64,000 nucleotides of DNA from NCBI RefSeq assembly GCF_022867865.1, contig NZ_JALIEC010000011.1, forward strand, positions 1-64,000. The letters are read 5' to 3'. Shown one piece after another: positions 43,386-52,000 of the stretch (position 1 is its first letter; each line of letters starts with the position of its first letter). The notes under the pieces are model-generated. The model was given only the letters and a program-made list of their open reading frames with translations, did not search any database and was not told the DNA's origin. The stretch is from Phaeobacter sp. J2-8 (GTDB lineage Bacteria; Pseudomonadota; Alphaproteobacteria; Rhodobacterales; Rhodobacteraceae). The translations under genes and the position numbers were made by a program.

Positions 43386-43904
43386 ATGTTTGACCTTCCC
43401 CTGCCGATCCAGCCGAGCACACGCCCGATGGGCCCCGTTCCAAATGGCGCGACTGTCGCTCCTGATCCCAGCCTGCCTTTCGCGCTGACGCGGATGCATC
43501 GGACGGCGGCAGCCCTGATGTCGGGCTCCGCTGCCCCCGTGGTCGTTGAGCGTTTTGCGACCTTGGCCGATGCGATGCAGGGGGCGTTTGAGCTTGCTGA
43601 GGACAACGGCTCCGATCCAGCGCTGCAGTTTCTGGCCATCCTTGATTACGACCAGCGCCTGGTTCTTGCCGGGGCCGCCAGTCATGGCGCTGTGGCTTGG
43701 TGCCACCCTGTCGCCAATGCTCTTGAGGCGCGGGCCGTCGTGACCGAGGCAGTTCAACTTCGCGCCCAGGCTGGCCGTGCCACTGACTGGCACGAGTCTG
43801 AACTGGCGCAGCGGCTGCGCCACCGCGCTGATCTTCTGGATGCCCGGCTTGTCGACCCGCTCTGGCGCGCTTTTGCCGCCCGGGCGCTGCAGATTGCGGC
43901 GTGA
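43386..43904 (+). CDS. hypothetical plasmid protein
   Basis: 172 aa from MFDLPLPIQPSTRPMGPVPNG (ATG 43386). This start is chosen because it places the shared leader at exactly the same distance as in two other genes; 17 more codons are open upstream. The N-terminus is proline-rich, and the rest mostly helical (LADAMQGAFELAEDNGSDPALQFLAILDYDQRLVLAG; LRAQAGRATDWHESELAQRLRHRADLLDARLVDPLWRAFAARAL). No family or function recognised. Confidence 0.65.
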   Translation: MFDLPLPIQPSTRPMGPVPNGATVAPDPSLPFALTRMHRTAAALMSGSAAPVVVERFATLADAMQGAFELAEDNGSDPALQFLAILDYDQRLVLAGAASHGAVAWCHPVANALEARAVVTEAVQLRAQAGRATDWHESELAQRLRHRADLLDARLVDPLWRAFAARALQIAA

Positions 43905-44005
43905 CGCCCAAGAGACAGAGGAGGGCTGGGAGGGGTTTGAGCCTTCGGGGGCAGAAGAGTGCGCCACCCGGGGGTCTGACCTGTCCTCACCGAACGGAGA
44001 TATCC

Positions 44006-44515
44006 ATGACCCAGACTGAACCCACTCTGGCCGCACCGCTGCGGCCTTCCACCGTCGATTTCGGGGCGATCCTTGCCGCACATGCCGAACGCACCGCCCG
44101 GATCCTCGCCCTGCGCCCCGGCAACAAGGACCGCCTTTTCGACGGCCTCACGGCCGCCGACATCACTCATGTCACTGTCACCTTCGATGGTGCTGGAGAC
44201 AGCGGACAGATCGAAAGCATCGGCGCATGGTCCGGCGAGACCGCCGTCGACTGCCCCGAAACCGAGATCGAATACGCGGCGCTGACCTGGGATGACCCCG
44301 AGGTCGAGATGCGGCAGCTCTCGCTGGAGGATGTCGTCGAGCAGCTCGCCTACGATTTCCTCTCGGACACGCATGGCGGCTGGGAGAACAACGACGGCCC
44401 CTGGGGCGAATTCTGCTTCGACGCTTCCGCCCGCTGCATCCATCTGGAGTTCAACGAGCGGATCGAGGCGCTGGTCGATCCGCATCTCGCTTCGCCCGTG
44501 GTCGAGGTCAGCTGA
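44006..44515 (+). CDS. DUF6878-like protein
   Basis: 169 aa from MTQTEPTLAAPLRPSTVDFG (ATG 44006 after ACGGAGATATCC). The C-terminal block FLSDTHGGWENNDGPWGEFCFDASARCIHLEFNER is the recognisable part of the DUF6878 plasmid proteins. It is followed after 1 bp by a small gene on the same strand. Acidic, soluble, no known function. Confidence 0.75.
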   Translation: MTQTEPTLAAPLRPSTVDFGAILAAHAERTARILALRPGNKDRLFDGLTAADITHVTVTFDGAGDSGQIESIGAWSGETAVDCPETEIEYAALTWDDPEVEMRQLSLEDVVEQLAYDFLSDTHGGWENNDGPWGEFCFDASARCIHLEFNERIEALVDPHLASPVVEVS

Positions 44516-44516
44516 G

Positions 44517-44714
44517 ATGACCGATCCCGCATACCTGCGCCTCGGTCTGCCGCTGACGGCCTCGCCCCTGACAGTTCTGCGCGCGGCGGTCCGGGCGCTC
44601 CACCCCGACACGCGCGCCGTGCGCAGCTTCCGGACGGCGCGCAAACGCTTCTACCGACAGATGCTCTGTGCGCATGCAGCGCGTCAGGCGGCGGGCGACA
44701 TACCGTCCGGCTGA
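44517..44714 (+). CDS. small basic protein, 65 aa
   Basis: The ATG lies 1 bp after the previous stop (TGAGATG), so it is probably translationally coupled. Sequence MTDPAYLRLGLPLTASPLTVLRAAVRALHP then the Arg-rich RAVRSFRTARKRFYRQMLCAHAARQA. The basic character suggests nucleic-acid contact. It is not in any family I know. Confidence 0.55.
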   Translation: MTDPAYLRLGLPLTASPLTVLRAAVRALHPDTRAVRSFRTARKRFYRQMLCAHAARQAAGDIPSG

Positions 44715-44788
44715 TCGCCCCAACCTGCCACTCATCCCAATCCAGCACCTGGCCACTCGGCCGGGTCTTTCCCATTGAGGAGGTTCCC

Positions 44789-45208
44789 ATGGCGGATTAC
44801 TTCACCCATTTCTCATGCCTGATCGACGTCGGCACTCCCGACAAGGCTGAACGCGCACTCGCGCTGTTCCAGGAACTCCGCGCTGCGGATCAGGACACCG
44901 ACGACCCGGAGGTCGCAGGCCTCACACTCGCGCGCCAGGACGCGCCCGAGGGCAGCACCCTCTGGATCCATGACGACGAGCACGGCGATGTCGAGGCGGT
45001 TATCCGCTTCGTGCTGCGCCTGGCCGAAGACCTCGACCTCATTGGCCTCTGGGGGTTCCAGTATGCGCTGACCTGTTCCCGTCCTCGCCTCGACGCCTTC
45101 GGCGGCGGCGCGCATGTCATCGATCTCGGCGCGCGCAAATCCATCGGCTGGACCAGCACGCAACAATGGCTGGCGGCCGCGCTGAACGGGGAGGATTTCG
45201 ATGCCTGA
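44789..45208 (+). CDS. hypothetical plasmid protein
   Basis: 139 aa, ATG 44789 after a strong GAGGAGGTTCCC. Starts MADYFTHFSCLIDVGTPDKAERALALFQEL; contains TLWIHDDEHGDVEAVIRFVLRLAEDLDL and GFQYALTCSRPRLDAFGGGAHVIDLGARK. This protein type recurs beside DUF6878 and strawberry-notch genes in alphaproteobacterial plasmids. It overlaps the next gene by 8 bases. Function unknown. Confidence 0.72.
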   Translation: MADYFTHFSCLIDVGTPDKAERALALFQELRAADQDTDDPEVAGLTLARQDAPEGSTLWIHDDEHGDVEAVIRFVLRLAEDLDLIGLWGFQYALTCSRPRLDAFGGGAHVIDLGARKSIGWTSTQQWLAAALNGEDFDA

Positions 45209-45845
45209 GGTCATCTGCACAACCGTCTACCAGTTCCCTGAACTCTCGGATGTCGCCAAGGAAAAGGCCCGCAGCTGGTATCGTGAGCTCGCCCCCCACG
45301 ACGATTGGTGGGACGCGGTCTACGAGGATTTCGAGCGGGTCTGCGATATTCTCGGCGTCCGGCTCAAAACCACCCCCGTGCGGCTGATGGGCGGAGGGAC
45401 GCGGGCCAAGCCCTGCATCTGGTTTTCAGGGTTCTGGAGTCAGGGGGATGGCGCATGTTTTGAAGCATACCTCAGCCACGCCAAGGGCGCGGCCGCGCGC
45501 ATCCGGGACTACGCGCCCCAGGACGCAGCGCTGCACGGCATCGCCGACCGCCTGCAGGCCATCCAGCGGCGGAACTTCTACCAGCTCGCTGCCGAGGTCA
45601 GCCATCGTGGCCGCTACTACCACGAATACACCATGTCGGTTGACGTCACGCGCGACAGCCCGACCTGGCAGCCACCGACCGAGGACGCCGAGGAGATCGT
45701 GACCGAGGCGCTGCGGGATCTGGCCCGCTGGCTCTACCGCCAGCTTGAGGCTGAATACGATCACCTCACCTCGGACGAGGCCGTCGAAGAAGGGATCATC
45801 ATCACCGAGTACACCTTCACCGAAGGAGGGCGCCGGTTCGGGTGA
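45201..45845 (+). CDS. hypothetical plasmid/phage-type protein
   Basis: 214 aa, starts MPEVICTTVYQFPELSDVAKEKARSWYRE, with WFSGFWSQGDGACFEAYL and a helical C-terminus (EEIVTEALRDLARWLYRQLEAEYDHLTSDEAVEEGI). Relatives are found in phages and plasmids and are sometimes labelled antitoxin, without evidence I know of. Translationally coupled to the gene before it. No function assigned. Confidence 0.7.
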   Translation: MPEVICTTVYQFPELSDVAKEKARSWYRELAPHDDWWDAVYEDFERVCDILGVRLKTTPVRLMGGGTRAKPCIWFSGFWSQGDGACFEAYLSHAKGAAARIRDYAPQDAALHGIADRLQAIQRRNFYQLAAEVSHRGRYYHEYTMSVDVTRDSPTWQPPTEDAEEIVTEALRDLARWLYRQLEAEYDHLTSDEAVEEGIIITEYTFTEGGRRFG

Positions 45846-45848
45846 GGT

Positions 45849-46454
45849 CTATCGGGCGAGCGATCTGACGAGCGCCACCAAGGGGTCAAAATCGTGCTGA
45901 TCAGCCGCCCGCAAGGCCGCGATATAGGCCGTGCGGTGGTCACTGTCGGCATTCAGCGTGCCGTCGCCGGACCAGTCGAGGAAGATGTCTGGTTCGATCC
46001 TTGCCAGGTAGGCGTCTGCCATGATCCGCGCCCAACGTCCGTTGCCGTTGGCGAAAGGATGGATCCAGACCAGACGGTGATGCAGGCGCGCCGTGGCTTC
46101 CAGCGGGTCAAAGCTCCTGTGGTCGCCCCAGTACCGGGCGTCATCAAGGCAGGTGCGCAGTTCGGTCGAAATGTGCCAAACCGGCACGCCGATGTTCTTC
46201 TCGGTCAGGCGGTAGACGCCCGCCCAATCCCAGACCTCGCCGAAAAGGCGCTTGTGGATCTCGCGGACGGCAGCATTGGTCAGCAGATCGAACGATTTGG
46301 GCCGTCGGTCGAGCCAGGTCAGGCCAGCGATGATGTTCTCCCCTTCGAGTTCGTTCAACTCGCCACGGGTCGCAATGTGCTTGGCCTTGAGGCCAAGCAA
46401 TTCGTCGGGTGTCAGGGGCGTCGCCCCGGCGGGTTCATGAAGCTCCAGCGTCAT
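45849..46454 (-). CDS. Fic/DOC-domain protein (mobile mystery protein B)
   Basis: 201 aa. The Fic motif is complete: HPFANGNGRWARI (HPFx2GNGR), preceded by the flap region ISTELRTCLDDARYWGDHR. Fic enzymes transfer AMP or similar groups to hydroxyls of target proteins. Gene pair and size match the mobile mystery protein A/B module of mobile elements, which is thought to be toxin-antitoxin-like. Its ATG overlaps the stop of the partner HTH gene as ATGA. An inhibitory (S/T)xxxE(G/N) helix is not obvious, so the partner may provide control. Confidence 0.88.
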   Translation of the reverse strand: MTLELHEPAGATPLTPDELLGLKAKHIATRGELNELEGENIIAGLTWLDRRPKSFDLLTNAAVREIHKRLFGEVWDWAGVYRLTEKNIGVPVWHISTELRTCLDDARYWGDHRSFDPLEATARLHHRLVWIHPFANGNGRWARIMADAYLARIEPDIFLDWSGDGTLNADSDHRTAYIAALRAADQHDFDPLVALVRSLAR

Positions 46455-46912
46455 TGCCAGAAATCCCGGCGGCCTTCGCGGATGATGTCGGCTGCAAGTT
46501 CCTCCACCATCTCGGCCTCGCTCCGCAGCCCCTCGCTCTGCTCTTCGAGCGCCATGTGCGCGCGTGTGCGCTTGATGATGCGGCGGGCTTTCGCGCGCGC
46601 TTGGGCCAGGACGATCTCCTCGACCGGTCCCTCGCGCGGGACGATGGCGTAGACGACACGTCCACCCATGGCCTCGGCAATTTTCTCAAGCTGGTTTAGC
46701 GAGATCGTTCCCGCCTGCTCATTCTTGATTGATGCGTAAACTGTGTTGCGCGAGACCTCGAGGCGTTCGGCGAGGGCGGGCGCGTTCATCCCGATCGCTT
46801 CCTGAAACGTGGCGATCCAGCCGCCGACCGGCTTCGCAAGCGACTTGGCCAAGCTGGCGGCCTGGTTGATCCTGTCTTGGGCCTGACGTTGCTTTGCGCG
46901 AGTGACGGACAT
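46451..46912 (-). CDS. HTH regulator (mobile mystery protein A)
   Basis: 153 aa from MSVTRAKQRQAQDRINQAASLAKSLAKPVGGWIATFQEAIGM (ATG 46912). The XRE-type HTH is MNAPALAERLEVSRNTVYASIKNEQAGTISLNQLEKIAEAMGGRVVYAIVP. It is coupled to the Fic gene downstream, the usual mobile mystery A-B order. Probably an autorepressor and antitoxin partner; a TTGCAT...ATGCAA dyad lies just upstream. Confidence 0.87.
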   Translation of the reverse strand: MSVTRAKQRQAQDRINQAASLAKSLAKPVGGWIATFQEAIGMNAPALAERLEVSRNTVYASIKNEQAGTISLNQLEKIAEAMGGRVVYAIVPREGPVEEIVLAQARAKARRIIKRTRAHMALEEQSEGLRSEAEMVEELAADIIREGRRDFWQ

Positions 46913-47235
46913 GTGCCAACCTGAGAGTTTGCATTCGTGCAGTGTATGCAATGCCACAATATGACAAAACTTCCATGCTTGCAACATTATAGATATGCAT
47001 AAAGCCTTGTTTCGCCCTATCATAGATTTGCAAGCGTCGTGGTTTTGCCAAGCTGCGATGTGGCACACGGTTGAGCCCTGATCATGTCCCCGGCACTCTT
47101 CGCCCTGATCGGCGCTCTCACGGGTCCCCGTCGACGTCGTCATCCGCTTCGTGCGACGCCTTGCCATGAGCAGATCGTAGTCATGGCGTGTGGACCTAAA
47201 AAGTTCTATTCAGAACAAAGGCCTGTGGCTGTCGG
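46913..47235. other. 323-bp divergent region upstream of the mobile mystery operon
   Basis: The part next to the HTH gene is AT-rich and holds the TTGCAT/ATGCAA dyad (46929-46951) and more TTGCAA/ATGCAT-type hexamers (about 46976-47000 and 47029-47034). The remainder up to the next gene shows no coding sequence or clear promoter. Confidence 0.45.
46929..46951. promoter_or_regulatory. operator-like dyad of the mobile mystery A/B genes
   Basis: TTGCAT and ATGCAA, perfect 6-bp arms 11 bp apart, 17 bp upstream of the HTH gene start. Related hexamers repeat further upstream, so several repressor dimers could bind. Inferred autoregulation. Confidence 0.4.
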
Positions 47236-48597
47236 ATGCAGAGAATGGACATATCGCGCGAGGAGCTTTTTGCTCTCATTTGGGAGAAGCCGACCGTCGA
47301 GGTCGCGCGTGACATGGGCATATCGGACGTTGCTGTTGCCAAGCTCTGCGCGCGCCTTCAAGTGCCGAAGCCGCCCCGAGGATATTGGGCGCGCGTAGAA
47401 GCAGGCCAAGCGCCACGCCGTCCTCCGCTGCGTGCATTTCGCGAGGAAATCGAGGAACGCCGAAAGGCTCTCGCACGACCGCGTCCGCGTCCGGGCGCCG
47501 TCAGCCTGTCGCCGATTCAGCGCATGTTCGTCGATCAGGCGCTTCTGGAGTTCGTGGCGAAGGGGGGCAACCTCGGGACCACAAAGGTCGTGTCCAACCA
47601 GATCAGGGATATGCCTCCCGAAATCGCCACACAGCTGCTGCTCCTTATCCAGAACCGCTACCTCGTCTGGGTAAAGAACGGGGATGTCGATGTCGCGTTG
47701 AGCCATGGCGTCAGGCAAAGCCTTGCGGGGCTCGTCGACAAGATGCTTCCGGTGGCAAAGCCACAGGTCCTTGTACTGTCCCGCGCTGGCCGCTGCTTCG
47801 ATGAGGACCGCAAGGAACCTTCTATCCTGATCCGACTGACGGCACATCTGCAGGAGCGGATAGCCCAGCTGGCGATGTTGGTCCGCGACCAAAAGCTTGC
47901 GCATGTCGTCATGCCGCTCGCCACGCTCGATCATGCCTGGTCAGCGCATCACGTCTATTCTTCGGAAAACTACACGACAGCCCGCAGTAAGCTTTGCCTA
48001 TCGGCCACCGAACTCTGGGTGGATTGCACCATGACCGCACCTCATTACCGCGGTGCTGACACCGAGACCTTCAAGACCGATAAGGTCGCCTTGCGGGACA
48101 TCATGCCGATCGACTTGATGCCATCGAAGGAAGTGGAGATCCCGCCAGCGATTGGCCGAGTGCGGATCAGACAGCATTGGCCCCGTCTACGGGCCCTGAT
48201 CGAGGCCGAACGTGTGCACGAGATGTTGGAGCGCAGCACCTATGCCTTGGAACGGGATATCCCGGATGACCAGATCGCCATCGCGGATCGCATCTGGTTC
48301 GGGGGAGATCGCCCGATGCTGAATGCGCGAAGGGCATGGGACCGACTGTCCGACGAGATGGAGCGTTGGGGTGAAGAGATCGAGGCCGAACGAGCTGATT
48401 TGTGCTGCTCCATTCTGGGCATCGCACTGGGCGACATTCTGGTTCAATCACACAAAGGCCAGATAACGCGCATTCAAGTCTCACGGACGAGCATGAACAT
48501 CACCGAAAACCGGTCATTCTTCATCGTTGAAGGACAACGGTTCCGGAAAGATGGTACGGTGGGCAAACGCATTGAGGCCATTTGGATCGACTTCTGA
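47236..48597 (+). CDS. hypothetical protein with N-terminal HTH-like region
   Basis: 453 aa. The start is ATG 47236 or the in-frame ATG at 47245; no strong ribosome site marks either. The N-terminus has SREELFALIWEKPTVEVARDMGISDVAVAKLCARLQVPKPPRGYWARVEAG, a segment found at the head of many uncharacterised bacterial proteins and looking like a HTH. The rest (about 400 aa) is mixed alpha/beta with no catalytic motif I can name. Often found on mobile elements. Function unknown. Confidence 0.72.
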   Translation: MQRMDISREELFALIWEKPTVEVARDMGISDVAVAKLCARLQVPKPPRGYWARVEAGQAPRRPPLRAFREEIEERRKALARPRPRPGAVSLSPIQRMFVDQALLEFVAKGGNLGTTKVVSNQIRDMPPEIATQLLLLIQNRYLVWVKNGDVDVALSHGVRQSLAGLVDKMLPVAKPQVLVLSRAGRCFDEDRKEPSILIRLTAHLQERIAQLAMLVRDQKLAHVVMPLATLDHAWSAHHVYSSENYTTARSKLCLSATELWVDCTMTAPHYRGADTETFKTDKVALRDIMPIDLMPSKEVEIPPAIGRVRIRQHWPRLRALIEAERVHEMLERSTYALERDIPDDQIAIADRIWFGGDRPMLNARRAWDRLSDEMERWGEEIEAERADLCCSILGIALGDILVQSHKGQITRIQVSRTSMNITENRSFFIVEGQRFRKDGTVGKRIEAIWIDF

Positions 48598-48624
48598 AGG
48601 GAATGCAGTCCCGCTGATCCGCGC

Positions 48625-48918
48625 TCACTTGTTCCCGTCAATCCACTTCGACATCAGCCCCTTGTCGCGGAAACACTCATCCGGGACGGCGCGGCGTTTG
48701 ATGCGGGCGAGACGCTCGGCGAAGGCGACCTGCTTTGATGTCGGGCGGCTTTCCTTCACGCCCGGGTTCATCTTGGCTTGTGCGTCGATCCAGGCGCTCA
48801 AGGAGCGCCGATCTTGCTTAACCTCCCACGGCAGAAGCGTCTGATTGCGCAGGGCCAGAGCGCGCGCATAGGCGATCTGCTTTGGCGTCGCGGGCAGGGC
48901 GTAAGCGGTGGTTTCCAT
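48625..48918 (-). CDS. small protein with duplicated KQ-AYA...WID module
   Basis: 97 aa from METTAYALPATPKQIAYARAL (ATG 48918). Two copies of one module: TPKQIAYARALALRN..LP....D..SLSAWID (residues about 11-46) and TSKQVAFAERLARIK..VP....DKGLMSKWID (about 60-95). Such modules occur on alphaproteobacterial plasmids near strawberry-notch genes. A short SPKQ/TxKQ helix of this kind also occurs in proteins that contact DNA, but no function is established. Confidence 0.7.
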   Translation of the reverse strand: METTAYALPATPKQIAYARALALRNQTLLPWEVKQDRRSLSAWIDAQAKMNPGVKESRPTSKQVAFAERLARIKRRAVPDECFRDKGLMSKWIDGNK

Positions 48919-49027
48919 CGGGGGTCTCCCTTCTTAGCGTGGTTCATAAAATAGAACAGAACAGGAACAAAAGCAAGCTGCCTGCACAAATGATAGGGTT
49001 TGAGAGGAAGAGGAGGGCCGGGGAAGG

Positions 49028-49067
49028 TCAGGCCTGAAGCTGCCCGAAAGAGGGTGTCCGGGCCTGA
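49028..49067 (+). repeat. inverted repeat in the leader of the helicase gene
   Basis: TCAGGCC (49028-49034) and GGCCTGA (49061-49067) are perfect 7-bp arms 26 nt apart, 27 nt before the helicase ATG. The stretch just upstream (GAGAGGAAGAGGAGGGCCGG) resembles the 5' part of leaders A-C, so this may be a diverged member of the same leader family. Confidence 0.4.
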
Positions 49068-49094
49068 TCCTGTCCCTCATTCCGGAGTTTCCCG

Positions 49095-52000
49095 ATGACC
49101 CATCTCGCCCCTTTCGCGTCCGAGCGCGCACTTGCGCCTGTTGTCCCCATCCCGTCCCGCAATACGGCCGTCGCGGTCTTGAGCGTGGCCGAGGCGCTGC
49201 AGCCTGATCTGGCGCAAGGGTTTCAGATCGACGCGCTGCGTCTGCGCGCTGAAATGGAGCGCGCCTTCGGCGGCTCCGATGCAGAGGGCGCATGGGATTG
49301 GAAGCTGGCCTATGAGGCGGGCGAGGCAGCGCTGGTCCTGTTCCTGCGGAAGTTCGGCCGCGCGCTCTTGGCCCGGACCGGCTCGCCCACTGCGCTGCTG
49401 CCGATCCTTGCCAAGGTGGCGGGCCTCTTGCCGACCCATACGCGGCGGTCGGAGGAGATGGAGCGCTTCCAGCAATTCTCGACGCCGCTCCCCATGGGGC
49501 TGGCGGCACTGGCTGCCGCACAGATCACTGCGCACGATCTGGTGCTGGAGCCATCGGCTGGGACAGGCCTTCTGGCGGTCCTCGCAGAAATCGCGGGCGG
49601 CAGCCTCGCGCTGAACGAGCTTGCCGACACCCGCGCTGATCTCCTCCGTCGCTTGTTTCCGGGCCGGCCTGTCACGGGCTTTGACGCAGCCCAGATCGAC
49701 GATCATCTGGACGCAGGGTTGCGCCCGAGCGTGATCCTGATGAACCCGCCGTTCTCGGCGGTGGCCAATGTCGATGCCCGCAGCACCGAGGCGACAGCGC
49801 GGCATCTGCGCTCTGCGCTCGCGCGCCTGGTCCTCGGCGGACGGCTGGTCGCCATCACCGGTGCCAGTTTCGCGCCCGATTCCCCGGCTTGGGCCGAAAC
49901 CTTTGGCCGCCTGACCGAGACCGCCCATCTGGTCTTTACAGGTGCCATATCCGGTGCCGCGTTTGTCAAACATGGCACCAGCTTCGAGACGCGGATTTCG
50001 GTCTTCGACAAATGCCGCGGCGGTGAGCCGGGCGGCATTACAGCAGATCTGGCGCGCCCGATATCGCCTGATGTGGCCAGCCTGCTGTCGCTGATCACCA
50101 CTCACGTCCCGCCGCGCCTCGCGTTTGAGCAGGCTGATCCAACAGGGCAGGGCCCCTCTTCCTCCTTCCCGGGAAATCCCGTCCGCACCGTGCGCACGGC
50201 CGTCAGCACATCGCGCAACAAGCCCGCAACACCCGCCACCAACACCGCCGCGCAGATCGATGCCGCGGACCTCGCCTACACCCTGCGAGATGCTACTGAG
50301 GACGGCGTCAGCGCGTGCCTGTCGGATGCCATTTATGAAACCTTCCGTCTGCAGGCGATCGACATCCCCGAGGCGGAACCGCACCCGACCAAGCTGGTGC
50401 AATCGGCTGCGATGGCCTCAGTCGCGCCTCCGAAACCTTCCTACCGCCCCAAACTGCCGCCAGCCGTCAAGTGCTGTGGCCTGCTCTCTGACGCACAGCT
50501 TGAGACCGTGATCTACGCCGGTGAGGCACATGGCGCATTTCTCGCGGGGTCTTGGACCGTCAATGAAACCGGCGACATGGTCTCCGCTGCGCCCGACGAT
50601 GCTGCGGACGCCGTCAGCTTCCGCCGTGGCTTCTTCCTTGGCGATGGCACCGGTGCGGGCAAGGGCCGCCAGTCAGCCGGGATCCTGCTCGACAACTGGG
50701 CGCAGGGTCGGCGCAAGGCGCTCTGGATTTCCAAGAGCGACAAGCTTCTCGAGGACGCTCAGCGCGACTGGTCGGCGCTTGGCCAGGAGCGGCTGCTGGT
50801 CACGCCGCTGTCGCGTTTTGCACAAGGCCGCGACATCCCGCTCTCCGAGGGCATCCTGTTCACCACCTACGCTACGCTGCGCTCGGAAGAGCGCGGGGCC
50901 AAAAAGTCCCGCGTCGACCAGATCGTGGACTGGCTTGGGGCGGATTTCGACGGAGTGATTTTGTTCGATGAAAGCCATGCCATGGCGAATGCTGCCGGGG
51001 GCAAAGGCGAGCGGGGCGATACCATGGCCTCGCAGCAGGGCAGGGCGGGTCTGCGTCTGCAGCACAAACTTCCGAATGCCCGCGTGGTCTATGTCTCGGC
51101 CACCGGCGCGACCTCGGTTCATAACCTCGCCTATGCGCAGCGCCTTGGTCTCTGGGGCGGGGAAGACTTTCCCTTCGCCACCCGGGCAGAATTCGTCGAG
51201 GCGATCGAGGCAGGTGGCGTGGCAGCGATGGAGGTCCTCGCCCGCGACCTGCGGTCCCTTGGCCTCTACACCGCCCGGTCGCTCTCCTATGACGGCGTCG
51301 AGTACGAAATGCTGGAACATGCGCTGACCCCCGAGCAGCGCGGCATCTACGACGCCTACGCCGGGGCCTTCGCCATCATCCACAACAACCTCGCCGCTGC
51401 GATGGAGGCCGCCAACATCACGGGGGATGCTGGCACGCTGAACCGGCAGGCCAAGTCCGCCGCGCGCTCGGCTTTTGAGTCCGCCAAGCAGCGCTTCTTC
51501 GGCCATCTGCTGACGTCGATGAAAACCCCCACGCTTATCGCGAGCATTGAGGCCGATCTGGGGGGGGCCATGCCGCAGTCATCCAGATCGTCTCCACCGG
51601 CGAGGCGCTGATGGAACGTCGCTTGTCGGAGATCCCGACCGACGAGTGGAACGACATCCGCGTCGATATCACCCCGCGCGAATACGTCATGGACTACCTC
51701 ACCCATTCTTTCCCGGTGCAGCTCTATGAGCCTTTCACTGACAGCGAGGGCAATCTCTCGTCCCGGCCTGTCACGCGCGACGGCCAACCAGTAGAATGTC
51801 GAGAGGCCGCCCGCAGGCGCGACGCGCTGATCGAAAAGCTGGCATCACTGCCGCCCGTGCCGGGGGCGCTCGACCAGATCGTCCAGCGCTTCGGCACCGA
51901 TCTCGTGGCCGAAGTCACGGGTCGGTCGCGGCGCATCGTGCGGAAGGGCGAGGGCCCTGCAGCGCGGCTTGTCGTCGAAAGCCGGGCGGGCTCTGCCAAC

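Noticed and set aside
49077-50402. 441-codon minus-strand frame
   Set aside because: Antisense of the methyltransferase-helicase gene; no family features.
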